64,000 nucleotides of DNA from assembly GCF_025998815.1 (NCBI RefSeq), contig NZ_AP026678.1, positions 1,736,001 to 1,800,000 of the forward strand, written 5' to 3'. The DNA comes from Ignavibacterium sp. (lineage in GTDB: Bacteria; Bacteroidota; Ignavibacteria; Ignavibacteriales; Ignavibacteriaceae). The translations under genes were made by a program, and so were the position numbers. The notes under the pieces were generated by a model. The model was not told the origin of the DNA. It saw only the letters and a program-made list of their open reading frames with translations, and did not search any database. Shown here piece after piece: positions 52,329 to 60,597 of the stretch (position 1 is the first letter of the stretch; each line of letters begins with the position of its first letter).

Positions 52329-52353
52329 GATTCCTCACTTCGTTCGGAATAAC
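52329..52353. repeat. GATTCCTCACTTCGTTCGGAAT-type dispersed repeat
   Basis: A short unit (52329-52353) of the kind found as dispersed intergenic repeats, in the 315- to 360-base gene-free stretch before the lipoprotein. Single copy in this window, so identification is from general recognition. Confidence 0.4.
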
Positions 52354-52445
52354 TTAATAAATTTTTTCAGAGGTTTGTGAACTCAGAATGTTGTAAAAAA
52401 GTTTGACGATAGATTTGTTGACAAGCTGATTAAAAGGAAAACAAA

Positions 52446-52480
52446 ATTGTCATTTTGAGCAGCGAAGCAACGAAGAATCT
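52446..52480. repeat. Dispersed intergenic repeat, copy 2
   Basis: Matches 50656-50690 over 35 bases with about four differences (ATTGTCATTTTGAGCAGCGA start, CAACGAAGAATCT end). Confidence 0.7.
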
Positions 52481-52514
52481 ATATTCTACGAACATTTTAG
52501 AATCTTCATTGTAG

Positions 52515-52535
52515 GGTTCGGACTCTGTCCGAACC
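52515..52535. repeat. Palindrome GGTTCGGAC-TCT-GTCCGAACC
   Basis: Perfect 9-bp arms with a 3-base loop, preceded by TGTAG. No T-tract. REP-like element between the lipoprotein and glycyl-tRNA synthetase genes. Confidence 0.6.
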
Positions 52536-52554
52536 GCAACAATTCAACACATCA

Positions 52555-52576
52555 GGAACGAACAGGAGTTCGTTCC
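52555..52576 (+). repeat. Palindrome GGAACGAAC-AGGA-GTTCGTTCC
   Basis: Perfect 9-bp arms with a 4-base loop, 20 bases from the preceding palindrome. On the plus strand it is followed by CTAAAAAAA. On the minus strand, reading out of glycyl-tRNA synthetase, the T-run comes before and not after the stem, so it is not a clean terminator. Confidence 0.6.
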
Positions 52577-52598
52577 CTAAAAAAAGTTTAAAGTGGGA

Positions 52599-54092
52599 TT
52601 ACAATATTATTTTATCATTCAAATATTTTGATAACTGATCAACGCTTACTCTTTCCTGCAACATTGAATCACGATCACGGACAGTTACAGTTCTGTCTTC
52701 GAGAGTTTGTGTATCAACAGTTATGCAGAACGGAGTTCCTGCTTCATCCTGCCTTCTGTATCTTCTTCCGATTGCACCTTTATCATCATAAAATACTTTA
52801 AAATTCCGTCTGAGATCTTTTTCGATTTCACGGGCAATCTCCGGCATTCCGTCTTTATTAACTAAAGGAAAAATTGCGGCTTTTATCGGTGCAAGTTTAG
52901 GATGGAATTTAAGAACTGATCTCATTTCACCATTAACTTCTTCTTCATAATAAGCATCAATCAGAAAAGCCATAAAACCTCTGCTTGCACCGGCGGAAGT
53001 TTCGATTATATACGGAATATATTTCTCTTTAGTCTCATCATCAAAGTACTTTAATGATTTACCTGAGTATTCTTCGTGTCTGCTTAAGTCAAAATCAGTG
53101 CGGTTATGAATACCTTCAATCTCTCCCCAGCCAAAAGGAAATTCATATTCAATATCTGTTGCTTCTTTTGCGTAGTGAGCCAGTTTATTTGCAGGATGAT
53201 CGTGATAACGAAGTTTATTCGGATTCATACCAAGAGATTTATACCACTGAAGTCTTTCGGCTTTCCAGTAGTCGTACCATTGTTTATCATTTTTCGGATT
53301 TACAAAGAACTGCATTTCCATCTGTTCAAATTCTCTTGTGCGGAAGAGAAAATTCTTTGTGTTGATTTCATTGCGAAATGCTTTTCCGATTTGTGCTATT
53401 CCAAAGGGTAATTTCTGTCGTGCAGAACTTTGAACATTAAGAAAGTTGACGAAAATTCCCTGTGCGGTTTCAGGTCGCAGGTAAACAACCGCACTGCTGT
53501 CTTCAACAGGACCGATAAAAGTCTTGAACATCAGATTAAATTTTCTTGCATCAGTAAATGAATTCAGATTACCACATTGAGGACAATTTAATTTTGAAAG
53601 AAGTAACTTACCTAAATCGTTATCTTCAAGAATAAGATTAAAAGGATCTTCATCGCCTGGTTTGGCAAGTTTATTTTCCAGTTTTTCAAGTAGCACTGAA
53701 TTGTCTTTAATTTCAAACTTCAAATCATTAAGTGCTTTTTCTTTTTTCTTATCGCTTATCGAATCACCAAGAACATCAAGTCTGAATCGGGCTTTACAAA
53801 CTTTACAATCAATCATTGGATCAGTAAAATTCTCAACATGTCCCGATGCTTCCCAAACTCTCGGATGCATAAGAATAGCTGCATCAATCCCTTCTACATC
53901 TTCACGGAAAGTCATAGCTTTCCACCATTCTTCTTTTATATTTCTGAGGAGCTCAACACCAAGCGGACCATAATCCCAGCAACCGTTTAATCCGCCATAA
54001 ATTTCACTTGATTGAAATACGAAACCTCTTCGTTTTGCTAGAGAGACAATATTTGCAACTGCATCTGCAGGTTTATTTTTCTTATCGCTCAC
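52599..54092 (-). CDS. glyQS: Glycyl-tRNA synthetase (single-chain alpha2 type)
   Basis: A 497-residue class II aminoacyl-tRNA synthetase that charges tRNA-Gly. N-terminal IVSLAKRRGFVFQSSEIYGG and GCWDYGPLGVELLRNIKEEWW are the family opening; motif 2 region has AFRNEINTKNFLFRTREFEQME; EIEGIHNRTDFDLSRHE and the anticodon-binding domain near the end complete it. Two CxxC pairs (DCKVCKARF and LNCPQCGN) suggest a zinc site in the insertion. Start is GTG at 54092 with CAGGAG seven bases upstream. This is the eukaryote/archaea-like alpha2 enzyme, found in Bacteroidota in place of GlyQ+GlyS. Confidence 0.96.
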   Translation of the reverse strand: MSDKKNKPADAVANIVSLAKRRGFVFQSSEIYGGLNGCWDYGPLGVELLRNIKEEWWKAMTFREDVEGIDAAILMHPRVWEASGHVENFTDPMIDCKVCKARFRLDVLGDSISDKKKEKALNDLKFEIKDNSVLLEKLENKLAKPGDEDPFNLILEDNDLGKLLLSKLNCPQCGNLNSFTDARKFNLMFKTFIGPVEDSSAVVYLRPETAQGIFVNFLNVQSSARQKLPFGIAQIGKAFRNEINTKNFLFRTREFEQMEMQFFVNPKNDKQWYDYWKAERLQWYKSLGMNPNKLRYHDHPANKLAHYAKEATDIEYEFPFGWGEIEGIHNRTDFDLSRHEEYSGKSLKYFDDETKEKYIPYIIETSAGASRGFMAFLIDAYYEEEVNGEMRSVLKFHPKLAPIKAAIFPLVNKDGMPEIAREIEKDLRRNFKVFYDDKGAIGRRYRRQDEAGTPFCITVDTQTLEDRTVTVRDRDSMLQERVSVDQLSKYLNDKIIL

Positions 54093-54186
54093 AAAATACT
54101 CCTGATTTTTAATTGGTTGCGAATATAAGAAAACAGCCGGTAATTTCTTAGTGAGCTGATACTTGTTTAAATAACCTTTTAGTACA

Positions 54187-54194
54187 TAGGTTTG
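54187..54194 (+). promoter_or_regulatory. -7 box for the DUF47-Pit operon
   Basis: TAGGTTTG fits TAnnTTTG, with TTG about 21 bases further upstream as a possible -33. A transcript from here would begin near 54200, after the ATG at 54196, which favours the ATG at 54229 as the true start of the next gene. Confidence 0.45.
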
Positions 54195-54228
54195 AATGTC
54201 GAAGGAAAAAATTTTTTACAGGAGAGTT

Positions 54229-54840
54229 ATGTTAAAGAAAATCCTACCTAAGGAAGAGAAATACTTTGAAGATTTCAAAGAAATGATCTTCCACATCGAA
54301 GAGATGGCAAAATTTAATAAAGAGCTTTTTGATGCTGAAGTACCGGATAAGAATAACTTCCTCAAAATGAAACCACTTGAAGTCAGATGTGACGAAATTT
54401 CCTCACGAATTACAAAGCGACTTAATAAAACTTACATAACACCATTTGACAGAGAAGACATTTTTGCTTTGGTAAAACGACTTGATGACATCAGTGATAT
54501 GCTTTTAGGAGCTGCAGCCCGTGTTGATACTTTTGTAATTGATAAAAAAATTAATCACGCTGACAGAATGGCTGCAATCGTTCAGGAACAGATAAACGAA
54601 CTCGGTGTAGCAATTCAGGATTTGAAAGTCAAAAGAATAAATGAGATGAAAGCAGTTAAAGACCTTGAATCGGAAGCTGATCGTGTTTATCAGACTGCAA
54701 TGAAAGAATTATTTGAACAGGAGACAAATGCAATTAATCTTATTAAGAAAAAAGAAATTCTTGACTTGCTTGAGAGAATTTCAGACAGATGTCAATCAAC
54801 TGCAAATGTAATCTTATCAATTTTCCTGAAGAATACCTGA
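54229..54840 (+). CDS. DUF47/PhoU-like regulator of phosphate transporter
   Basis: A 203-residue all-helical protein of the DUF47 family (PhoU-like), with EVRCDEISSRITKRLNKTYI and FDREDIFALVKRLDDISDM, the conserved core carrying metal-binding acidic residues. Such proteins are regularly encoded next to Pit transporters and are thought to control them. Start at ATG 54229 with AGGAG upstream; an in-frame ATG at 54196 precedes the expected transcription start. The stop overlaps the Pit start by one base (TGATG), so the two are co-translated. Confidence 0.92.
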   Translation: MLKKILPKEEKYFEDFKEMIFHIEEMAKFNKELFDAEVPDKNNFLKMKPLEVRCDEISSRITKRLNKTYITPFDREDIFALVKRLDDISDMLLGAAARVDTFVIDKKINHADRMAAIVQEQINELGVAIQDLKVKRINEMKAVKDLESEADRVYQTAMKELFEQETNAINLIKKKEILDLLERISDRCQSTANVILSIFLKNT

Positions 54841-55838
54841 TGACAACAATAGTTATAAGTATTGTTCTCCTCGCATTGATTTTCGATTTCTATAACGGAA
54901 TGAACGATGCTGCAAACTCAATTGCAACAATAGTTTCAACCAGAGTGTTGACTCCCTTACAAGCAGTCGCCTGGGCTGCATTTTTTAATTTTGCAGCTGC
55001 ATTTTTCTTCGGAGTAAGTGTTGCAACTACAATCGGGAAAGGCATTGTTGATGTAAACATCGTTGATAACTATGTGATTTTTTCCGGCTTAGTTGGTGCG
55101 ATTCTTCTGACTGCAACAGCAACGCATCTTGGATTACCAATTAGTGTCTCTCATGCAATAATAGGAGGTTATGGCGGTGCTGGTTTAATCAAAGCCGGAA
55201 TTGATGCAATCATCCTTTCAGGATATATAAAAGTTTTAATTTTTATTATTCTGGCTCCAATACTTGGGTTAGTTATAGCTTTATTTTTTTCTGTTGTTAC
55301 TCTTTGGATAGTAAAAAATATGCCTCCCCGCAAAGTTGATAAATATTTCAGAAAACTTCAGTTAGTTTCAGCAGCAATTTATAGCTTAAGTCACGGTTCA
55401 AATGATGCGCAAAAAACTATTGGAATAATTACAGTCATTTTGTTTACAAATGGTGTGTTAGGAAATACTTTTCATGTTCCTTTCAGTGTAGTGTTACTAA
55501 GTCACAGTGTTATTGCACTTGGAACTTTGGTTGGAGGATGGAAAGTTATCAGAACATTGGGAATGCGCGTAACTAAACTTACTCCGTTCGGAGGATTCAG
55601 CGCAGAAACATCAGCGGGATTGACTATAATCGGAGCAACTATTTTTGGAATTCCCGTAAGTACAACTCACACTATAACTGGTGCAATAATCGGAGTTGGT
55701 GCAACAAAATCTCTTTCAGCAGTCCGTTGGGGTGTTGCAAGAAACATTTTATGGGCGTGGATTCTCACTATACCGCTTTCAGCACTGTTTGCTATGCTTA
55801 CTTACGAAATATCAACTAAAATCGGAAGTTGGTTTTAA
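54840..55838 (+). CDS. pit: Pit-family inorganic phosphate permease
   Basis: A 332-residue inner-membrane phosphate transporter (PHO4 family) with about ten helices and the two inverted signature motifs FYNGMNDAANSIATIVSTRV at the N-terminus and LSHGSNDAQKTIGII in the second half. Usually a proton- or sodium-coupled low-affinity phosphate importer. The ATG at 54840 overlaps the DUF47 stop; a longer in-frame reading from 54789 lies within DUF47 and is rejected. Confidence 0.94.
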   Translation: MTTIVISIVLLALIFDFYNGMNDAANSIATIVSTRVLTPLQAVAWAAFFNFAAAFFFGVSVATTIGKGIVDVNIVDNYVIFSGLVGAILLTATATHLGLPISVSHAIIGGYGGAGLIKAGIDAIILSGYIKVLIFIILAPILGLVIALFFSVVTLWIVKNMPPRKVDKYFRKLQLVSAAIYSLSHGSNDAQKTIGIITVILFTNGVLGNTFHVPFSVVLLSHSVIALGTLVGGWKVIRTLGMRVTKLTPFGGFSAETSAGLTIIGATIFGIPVSTTHTITGAIIGVGATKSLSAVRWGVARNILWAWILTIPLSALFAMLTYEISTKIGSWF

Positions 55839-55845
55839 TTTAATT

Positions 55846-56664
55846 TTATTCATAAACAACAGCTGAAAGATATCCTACCACTTCCGATTTGTCACCTGTT
55901 ACATCGCCGGAATCGGTTCGTTTCAATACTTTTGCTTTGTTATAATTTTTAAGAGCAGCAGCTTTCATCATTGCAACAATCGGTCCGCCACCACATGCTT
56001 CACAACGATGTGAATCCAAATCTTTCTGAAGTTGTTCATAATCAAAATCATTAATTCTTTTTTCAACTACCGAATCAAGTTGATTTGCCTGGTTTGCATT
56101 ATAGAAATGTGATAGATCAGAACTTGCAATAATAATTGTTTCCTCATCCATAACTTCAGCTAATTTTCTTGCAAGCTCATTTACGAATACACTACTTTGG
56201 TCTCCCATAACCAACGGAACAATTTTAAAATCTTCCAGCACAGATTGCAGAAAAGGTATCTGAACTTCGAGAGCGTGTTCTCTTCGATGACCTTGAATTC
56301 CTCTGAAAATCAGTTTACTCCCTTCAACAAGCTTGTTAGCTTTCTCTTCATCAATTTCAACTACACCGAGTGGAGTTTCGTAAGCATCACCGTCATAAAC
56401 AGAAATTCCGGGAAAATATTCGGAATGGCTTGGTGAAATCACTATTGCAGTTTTATAGTTTTTCCCTTTCAGAATATTATAAGCATAAGCAGCGGTTTTG
56501 CCTGAGTACATATAACCTGCGTGCGGTGAAACAATACCAACAATTTTGTTAAATGATTTTTCAGTTTTTGTTTCATCAAGCATTCTTTGTATTTCATTGT
56601 GAAGTGTAACGGGATCAGCAGGATAAAAGTAACCGGCAACATGTGGTGGTCTTATTTTTTTCAT
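55846..56664 (-). CDS. amrB: MEMO1-family protein (AmmeMemoRadiSam system protein B)
   Basis: A 272-residue protein of the MEMO/extradiol-dioxygenase-like fold. Metal-site-type motifs are VSPHAGYMYSGKTAAYAY near residue 45, EHALEVQIPFLQ near 135 and IIASSDLSHFYN near 180. Usually part of the three-protein AmmeMemoRadiSam set with AMMECR1 and a radical SAM enzyme, role poorly known. It overlaps the end of the AMMECR1 gene by 4 bases and has a strong AAGGAGGAGCT ribosome site. Confidence 0.9.
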   Translation of the reverse strand: MKKIRPPHVAGYFYPADPVTLHNEIQRMLDETKTEKSFNKIVGIVSPHAGYMYSGKTAAYAYNILKGKNYKTAIVISPSHSEYFPGISVYDGDAYETPLGVVEIDEEKANKLVEGSKLIFRGIQGHRREHALEVQIPFLQSVLEDFKIVPLVMGDQSSVFVNELARKLAEVMDEETIIIASSDLSHFYNANQANQLDSVVEKRINDFDYEQLQKDLDSHRCEACGGGPIVAMMKAAALKNYNKAKVLKRTDSGDVTGDKSEVVGYLSAVVYE

Positions 56665-57224
56665 AGCTCCTCCTTAAAATCATCTTCAGAAAAAACTTCT
56701 GCCGTAAAAGTTTTGATTTTCAAAACCCGTTCTTTCCAGTAATTACCATACAATCCGGCTTTATGACAAAGTGCAGTAAGAAATTCATCTCTTGTCATAT
56801 TATGTTCAGTGGCGACTTGAGGAAGAAGTAAACCTCTGCCTCCTTCCTCAAGCAGCAAACCATGTTTACCAATAATAATATCATCATAAGATTTAATTGG
56901 AGTGAAATTTCCTAAAACAGAAATCTCAATTTTAATTTTATCAAATTCTTTTTCTGTTAATGAAGGAAACCTTGGATCGTTAAAAGCTGCTTGAATTGCA
57001 GCATCACAAACTGTTTCGAATAAAGGCCCTTGTCCGATTATATAACCAATACATCCGCGAAGTTGTTTATTAATTGTAAGAGTTACGAATGCACCTGATT
57101 CGGATTTCAGTTCGGGGAATTTTTCATAATCGGGTTTTGCCGGTTCCTTTCCACCAAACATTGTTCCTATTGATTGTCGCGCAGCTTTGAGCAAAAAAAT
57201 TTTTGCTTCTTTGGAGATGTTCAT
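56661..57224 (-). CDS. amrA: AMMECR1-domain protein (AmmeMemoRadiSam system protein A)
   Basis: A 187-residue AMMECR1-family protein with the conserved LRGCIGYIIGQGPL (the invariant RGCIG core) and AFNDPRFPSL. The start at ATG 57224 follows AGAGGTGACT; the GTG two codons earlier is less likely. Adjacent and overlapping with MEMO1, matching the conserved A-B gene pair. The radical SAM third component is not in the window. Confidence 0.92.
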   Translation of the reverse strand: MNISKEAKIFLLKAARQSIGTMFGGKEPAKPDYEKFPELKSESGAFVTLTINKQLRGCIGYIIGQGPLFETVCDAAIQAAFNDPRFPSLTEKEFDKIKIEISVLGNFTPIKSYDDIIIGKHGLLLEEGGRGLLLPQVATEHNMTRDEFLTALCHKAGLYGNYWKERVLKIKTFTAEVFSEDDFKEEL

Positions 57225-57233
57225 AGTCACCTC

Positions 57234-58028
57234 TCAGATAATTTGATAAACTCCAAGTCCTGAAGAACCAAATAACAAAAAGAGCAAATCGTCTTTTATA
57301 AAAAATGATTCGGGCTCTAATTTATCCAGCCCTTTATTTAGTGTTTCTTTCAGAAGAATAGTTCCACTTTCATCAATTGCGAAGAACAGATTGTCCAGCT
57401 TTCCATTTTCCGTAATGTGATGGAAATTGTAAAAAGAGAATTTATCTCTATGTGCAAAATTAATATCTCCTTTTATCAGATAATCAGAAAATATTTTTCC
57501 AGAAGTTTCTCCAGCAACTTTATCAAGTTCCGTCAAAGGGATTCTTTTTGAATAAATATAAGAACCGTGTTCCTCTTTCTCAGGAATGATTCCCATAATT
57601 GTTCTTCCATCTTCTATCAATTCACCGCTAAGATAATCGACTGCAACTAATCCTTTTATTCCTGATTCAAAAGTCATAAACACTATTTTATCATCACCGG
57701 CATATAAAAAGGAATTTGGATTTTCCCAAAGAACTGTTTGCGATTTTATATCATAAGCAATTATTCCTTTGTGATTTGGCAAATCAGGTCGCTCAAAGCG
57801 ATGGAAAAGAATTACATCTTTGTATATCGATTCAATGCCAATCCAGTATTTTTCATCGAATTGTAAGTCAGAGAAAATTTCTTTTCCCGTATGAATATCA
57901 AGACAATTAAAAAAAGCTTCTTTTATGTTTCTGTCTCTTTCTTCAATTAAAAGTTTACCTGTTTCGGTTGGAAGCAATCGGAAAATCTGTCTGCCTCGAT
58001 CGTATTTATATAAATTTTTAATAACCAT
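57234..58028 (-). CDS. Conserved hypothetical protein, DUF4905-like
   Basis: A 264-residue protein without signal peptide or membrane segments, rich in aromatic and acidic residues, with repeated beta-strand-like stretches (GRQIFRLLPTETGKLLIEER, WIGIESIYKDVILFHRFERP, GIIAYDIKSQTVLWEN). It resembles the Bacteroidota family DUF4905 in its opening and in the propeller-like repeats, a tentative call from memory. I prefer the ATG at 58028, preceded by GGAG with six-base spacing, over the ATG at 58040. It ends 9 bases before AMMECR1, so the three genes form one operon. Confidence 0.7.
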   Translation of the reverse strand: MVIKNLYKYDRGRQIFRLLPTETGKLLIEERDRNIKEAFFNCLDIHTGKEIFSDLQFDEKYWIGIESIYKDVILFHRFERPDLPNHKGIIAYDIKSQTVLWENPNSFLYAGDDKIVFMTFESGIKGLVAVDYLSGELIEDGRTIMGIIPEKEEHGSYIYSKRIPLTELDKVAGETSGKIFSDYLIKGDINFAHRDKFSFYNFHHITENGKLDNLFFAIDESGTILLKETLNKGLDKLEPESFFIKDDLLFLLFGSSGLGVYQII

Positions 58029-58053
58029 TAAAAACTCCATTTACTTAAGAGCT

Positions 58054-58144
58054 AAATAGCACGCAGACAACACAGATTTTATAGATTTGCATTGATTTTA
58101 ATCTGTGTTTGATCTGTTCAATCAGTGTCATCTGCGTGCCATTT
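58054..58144. repeat. 91-base imperfect inverted repeat with AAAT(A/G)GCACGCAGA ends
   Basis: The ends AAATAGCACGCAGACAACAC and the complement of GTGTCATCTGCGTGCCATTT pair over about 24 bases, with an inner AT-rich core containing a second ACACAGATT/AATCTGTGT pairing. No ORF inside. Structure and ends suggest a non-autonomous dispersed element filling the spacer after tryptophanase. Confidence 0.65.
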
Positions 58145-58149
58145 CATTC

Positions 58150-59529
58150 CTATTTTATCGGTTCAAACTTAGCTGTAAAGTGTCTGAGTATTGGTGCTTC
58201 ATAGGTTATTCTGTAACCTTTCAGTTCATTTCTCTTTTTATAAACCTCAGATATAACTTCAATCAGATAATCAACATGACTTTGTGTATAAACCCTTCTC
58301 GGAATTGCCAGACGAACAAGCTCCATCATAGCAGGAATAAGTTTTCCCTGTTTATCATATTTCCCGAACATCACACTTCCGATTTCAACTGCACGAACTC
58401 CGCCTTCAAGATAAAGTTCGCACACAATTGATTGTCCTGGATATTGTTCAGGTGGAATATGTGGAGTAAATCTTTTTGCATCAATATAAATTGCATGTCC
58501 GCCGGGAGGTTCAATTATTGGTACTCCAAAAGAAATTAATTTTTCACCGAGATATTCAACACTTCTTATCCTGTACTGGAGATAGTGTTCATCAAGAACT
58601 TCAAGTAAACCCTGAGCAACTGCTTCCAAATCTCTTCCTGCCAATCCACCGTAAGTTGGGAAACCTTCCGTAACTATTAAAAGATTTCTACATTTCATTG
58701 CAAGCTCATCATCATTCAATGCCAGAAAACCACCAATGTTTACAAGCGCATCTTTCTTTGCGCTCATAGTTACACCATCTGCATAAGAAAACATTTCCTG
58801 GGCAATTTCAAGTGGAGTTTTATTTTCATAACCCTTTTCACGAAGTTTAATGAAGTAAGCATTTTCAGCAAAACGACAAGCATCAAGGAATAATGGAATT
58901 CCATATTTTTTACAGATTTCTTTTGTCTTTCTGATATTCTGCATCGAAACCGGTTGTCCGCCGCCGGAATTATTTGTAACAGTGATCATACAGAGCGGAA
59001 TATTTTCAGGACCTTTTTCTTTAATGAATGCTTCAAGTTTTTCTATGTCCATATTTCCTTTAAAGTCAGCTCGTTGTTCAGGATGTTTACCAACTTCGTT
59101 AAGTAAATCAACTGCTTCTGAGCCGGTGAATTCAATATTTGCCCGAGTAGTGTCGAAGTGTGTATTGTTTGGAAAATATTTTCCCGGTCCGCCAACAATT
59201 GAAAATAAAATTTTCTCAGCAGCTCTTCCCTGATGCGTGGGAATAATATGTTTCATCTGAGTAATACTTCTTACAACAGCTTCGAAACGATAGAAACTTT
59301 TCGAACCAGCATAAGCTTCATCACCTTCCATAATTCCAGCCCATTGTTTTGAACTCATTGCTGAAGTTCCGCTGTCTGTAAGCAAATCAATCAGCACATC
59401 ATCTGAATGAAGCATAAAAGGATTATATCCTGCTTCTTTTAAAAGCACTTCTCTTTCTTCTCTTGTGGTAAATCTGATTGGTTCAACCGATTTGATTTTG
59501 AATGGTTCGATGATGGTTTTGTATTTCAT
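58150..59529 (-). CDS. tnaA: Tryptophanase (tryptophan indole-lyase)
   Basis: A 459-residue PLP enzyme of the beta-eliminating lyase family, splitting tryptophan to indole, pyruvate and ammonia. IDLLTDSGTSAMSSKQWAG, MEGDEAYAGSKSF, IPTHQGRAAEKIL and the PLP lysine in VTMSAKKDALVNIGG are intact. Against tyrosine phenol-lyase I recall Thr124 and Arg381 as its phenol-specific residues; here the matching places are Asp in HFDTTRAN and Ile in RAVEIGSVMFG, as in tryptophanase. Single gene, divergent from YIP1-family gene. No TnaC-like leader was seen in the 164-base spacer. Confidence 0.9.
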   Translation of the reverse strand: MKYKTIIEPFKIKSVEPIRFTTREEREVLLKEAGYNPFMLHSDDVLIDLLTDSGTSAMSSKQWAGIMEGDEAYAGSKSFYRFEAVVRSITQMKHIIPTHQGRAAEKILFSIVGGPGKYFPNNTHFDTTRANIEFTGSEAVDLLNEVGKHPEQRADFKGNMDIEKLEAFIKEKGPENIPLCMITVTNNSGGGQPVSMQNIRKTKEICKKYGIPLFLDACRFAENAYFIKLREKGYENKTPLEIAQEMFSYADGVTMSAKKDALVNIGGFLALNDDELAMKCRNLLIVTEGFPTYGGLAGRDLEAVAQGLLEVLDEHYLQYRIRSVEYLGEKLISFGVPIIEPPGGHAIYIDAKRFTPHIPPEQYPGQSIVCELYLEGGVRAVEIGSVMFGKYDKQGKLIPAMMELVRLAIPRRVYTQSHVDYLIEVISEVYKKRNELKGYRITYEAPILRHFTAKFEPIK

Positions 59530-59693
59530 TTATGTATCCTGGAAAAATGAATAATTCTACATACAAAATTAAGCTAAATATTATATCAATTATACTTTTG
59601 AATAAACAGATTTCCGCTCATATAATTTTACTTTGTGATTTCTTATTAAACATATACATTTAGCCAAATCAAAAATCAACTTAAGGAGCATCT

Positions 59694-60497
59694 ATGGAAA
59701 ACAATGAAACTTTGAACAATGAGCAAACAAATCAGCAGCAGGAGCTATCTCATTCAGATAAAATGATTGGTGTTTTTACAGAACCCTCGAATACTTTTGA
59801 AGCGATTGCTAAATTTCCTGTACGCTCTATTGATTGGGTTTTACCAGTAGTTATTGTTTTTATTCTTATTGGTTTGATGAGAAGTCTTGCAATGTTAAAT
59901 GAAGAAGTTGCACTTCAAACCAGACAAGCGCAAATTGAAATGTTTGATAAGATGGTTAGCGAAGGTAAAATGACTCAGGAACAAGCTGATAAAGCAATTG
60001 AGGGAATTGAAAAACAAATGGAGTTTATGAGAGGTCCGATTGGTTGGGTTATAAATATAGTCTCAACTTTAATATTTGGTTTCATATTCTTTTTCATTAT
60101 TGCCGGAATTTATTTTCTTTTCATAAAATTTTTCCTCAAAGGAGAAGGAAGTTATCAACATGTTCTGGTTGCAAGTGGATTAACTTCATACATCACTATG
60201 ATTCAGGTTCTAATTGGTGGAATTCTGACATTTGTTCTTGGAAAAATCTTTATGGATACAAGTGTTGCTAATTTCCTTGATTTGGAAAAAGGAAGCATCG
60301 TAAAATTTATTGTCTCCAAAATTGATCCTATATCAATCTGGGCTTACTCAGTGCTTGCAATCGGATTGACAAAGCTTAATCGTGCTCAAAGCTCAACACC
60401 ATATTTTATTCTGGTCTTTGCACTGTGGATTTTGGGTGGATTACTCTTCTTCTTCCTTGGAAAAATATTTCCGTTTCTTGGTGGATTTGGAGGATAA
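59694..60497 (+). CDS. YIP1-family integral membrane protein
   Basis: A 267-residue protein with a polar N-terminus (about 1-50), then five hydrophobic segments (about 55-75, 115-150, 155-190, 215-235, 240-262), with VFTEPSNTFEAIAKFP, the usual entry to YIP1 domains in bacteria. Function unknown in bacteria. Strong AAGGAG ribosome site. Single gene with a long hairpin terminator after it. Confidence 0.8.
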   Translation: MENNETLNNEQTNQQQELSHSDKMIGVFTEPSNTFEAIAKFPVRSIDWVLPVVIVFILIGLMRSLAMLNEEVALQTRQAQIEMFDKMVSEGKMTQEQADKAIEGIEKQMEFMRGPIGWVINIVSTLIFGFIFFFIIAGIYFLFIKFFLKGEGSYQHVLVASGLTSYITMIQVLIGGILTFVLGKIFMDTSVANFLDLEKGSIVKFIVSKIDPISIWAYSVLAIGLTKLNRAQSSTPYFILVFALWILGGLLFFFLGKIFPFLGGFGG

Positions 60498-60513
60498 GAA
60501 TTTCTATCAATTG

Positions 60514-60597
60514 GGCTATCTCAATAAGCAATTTTTATTGTTATTCTTCGATGAGCTTTGACTGAAAATCTACGGCTTATGAGATAGCCACTTTTTT
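60514..60597 (+). terminator. Long-loop hairpin after YIP1-family gene
   Basis: GGCTATCTCA (60514-60523) pairs with TGAGATAGCC (60580-60589), extended by TAAG/CTTA, enclosing about 48 bases, and is followed by CTTTTTT. It probably ends the YIP1 transcript, but the large loop suggests a small mobile or dispersed palindromic element used as terminator. It overlaps the last bases of priA. Confidence 0.6.

Noticed and set aside
53054-53411. Two overlapping plus-strand ORFs of about 100 residues
   Set aside because: Antisense shadows of the glycyl-tRNA synthetase gene.
58150-59529. Tyrosine phenol-lyase as identity of the beta-eliminating lyase
   Set aside because: The two residues I recall as phenol-lyase-specific (Thr124, Arg381) are replaced by Asp and Ile as in tryptophanase.
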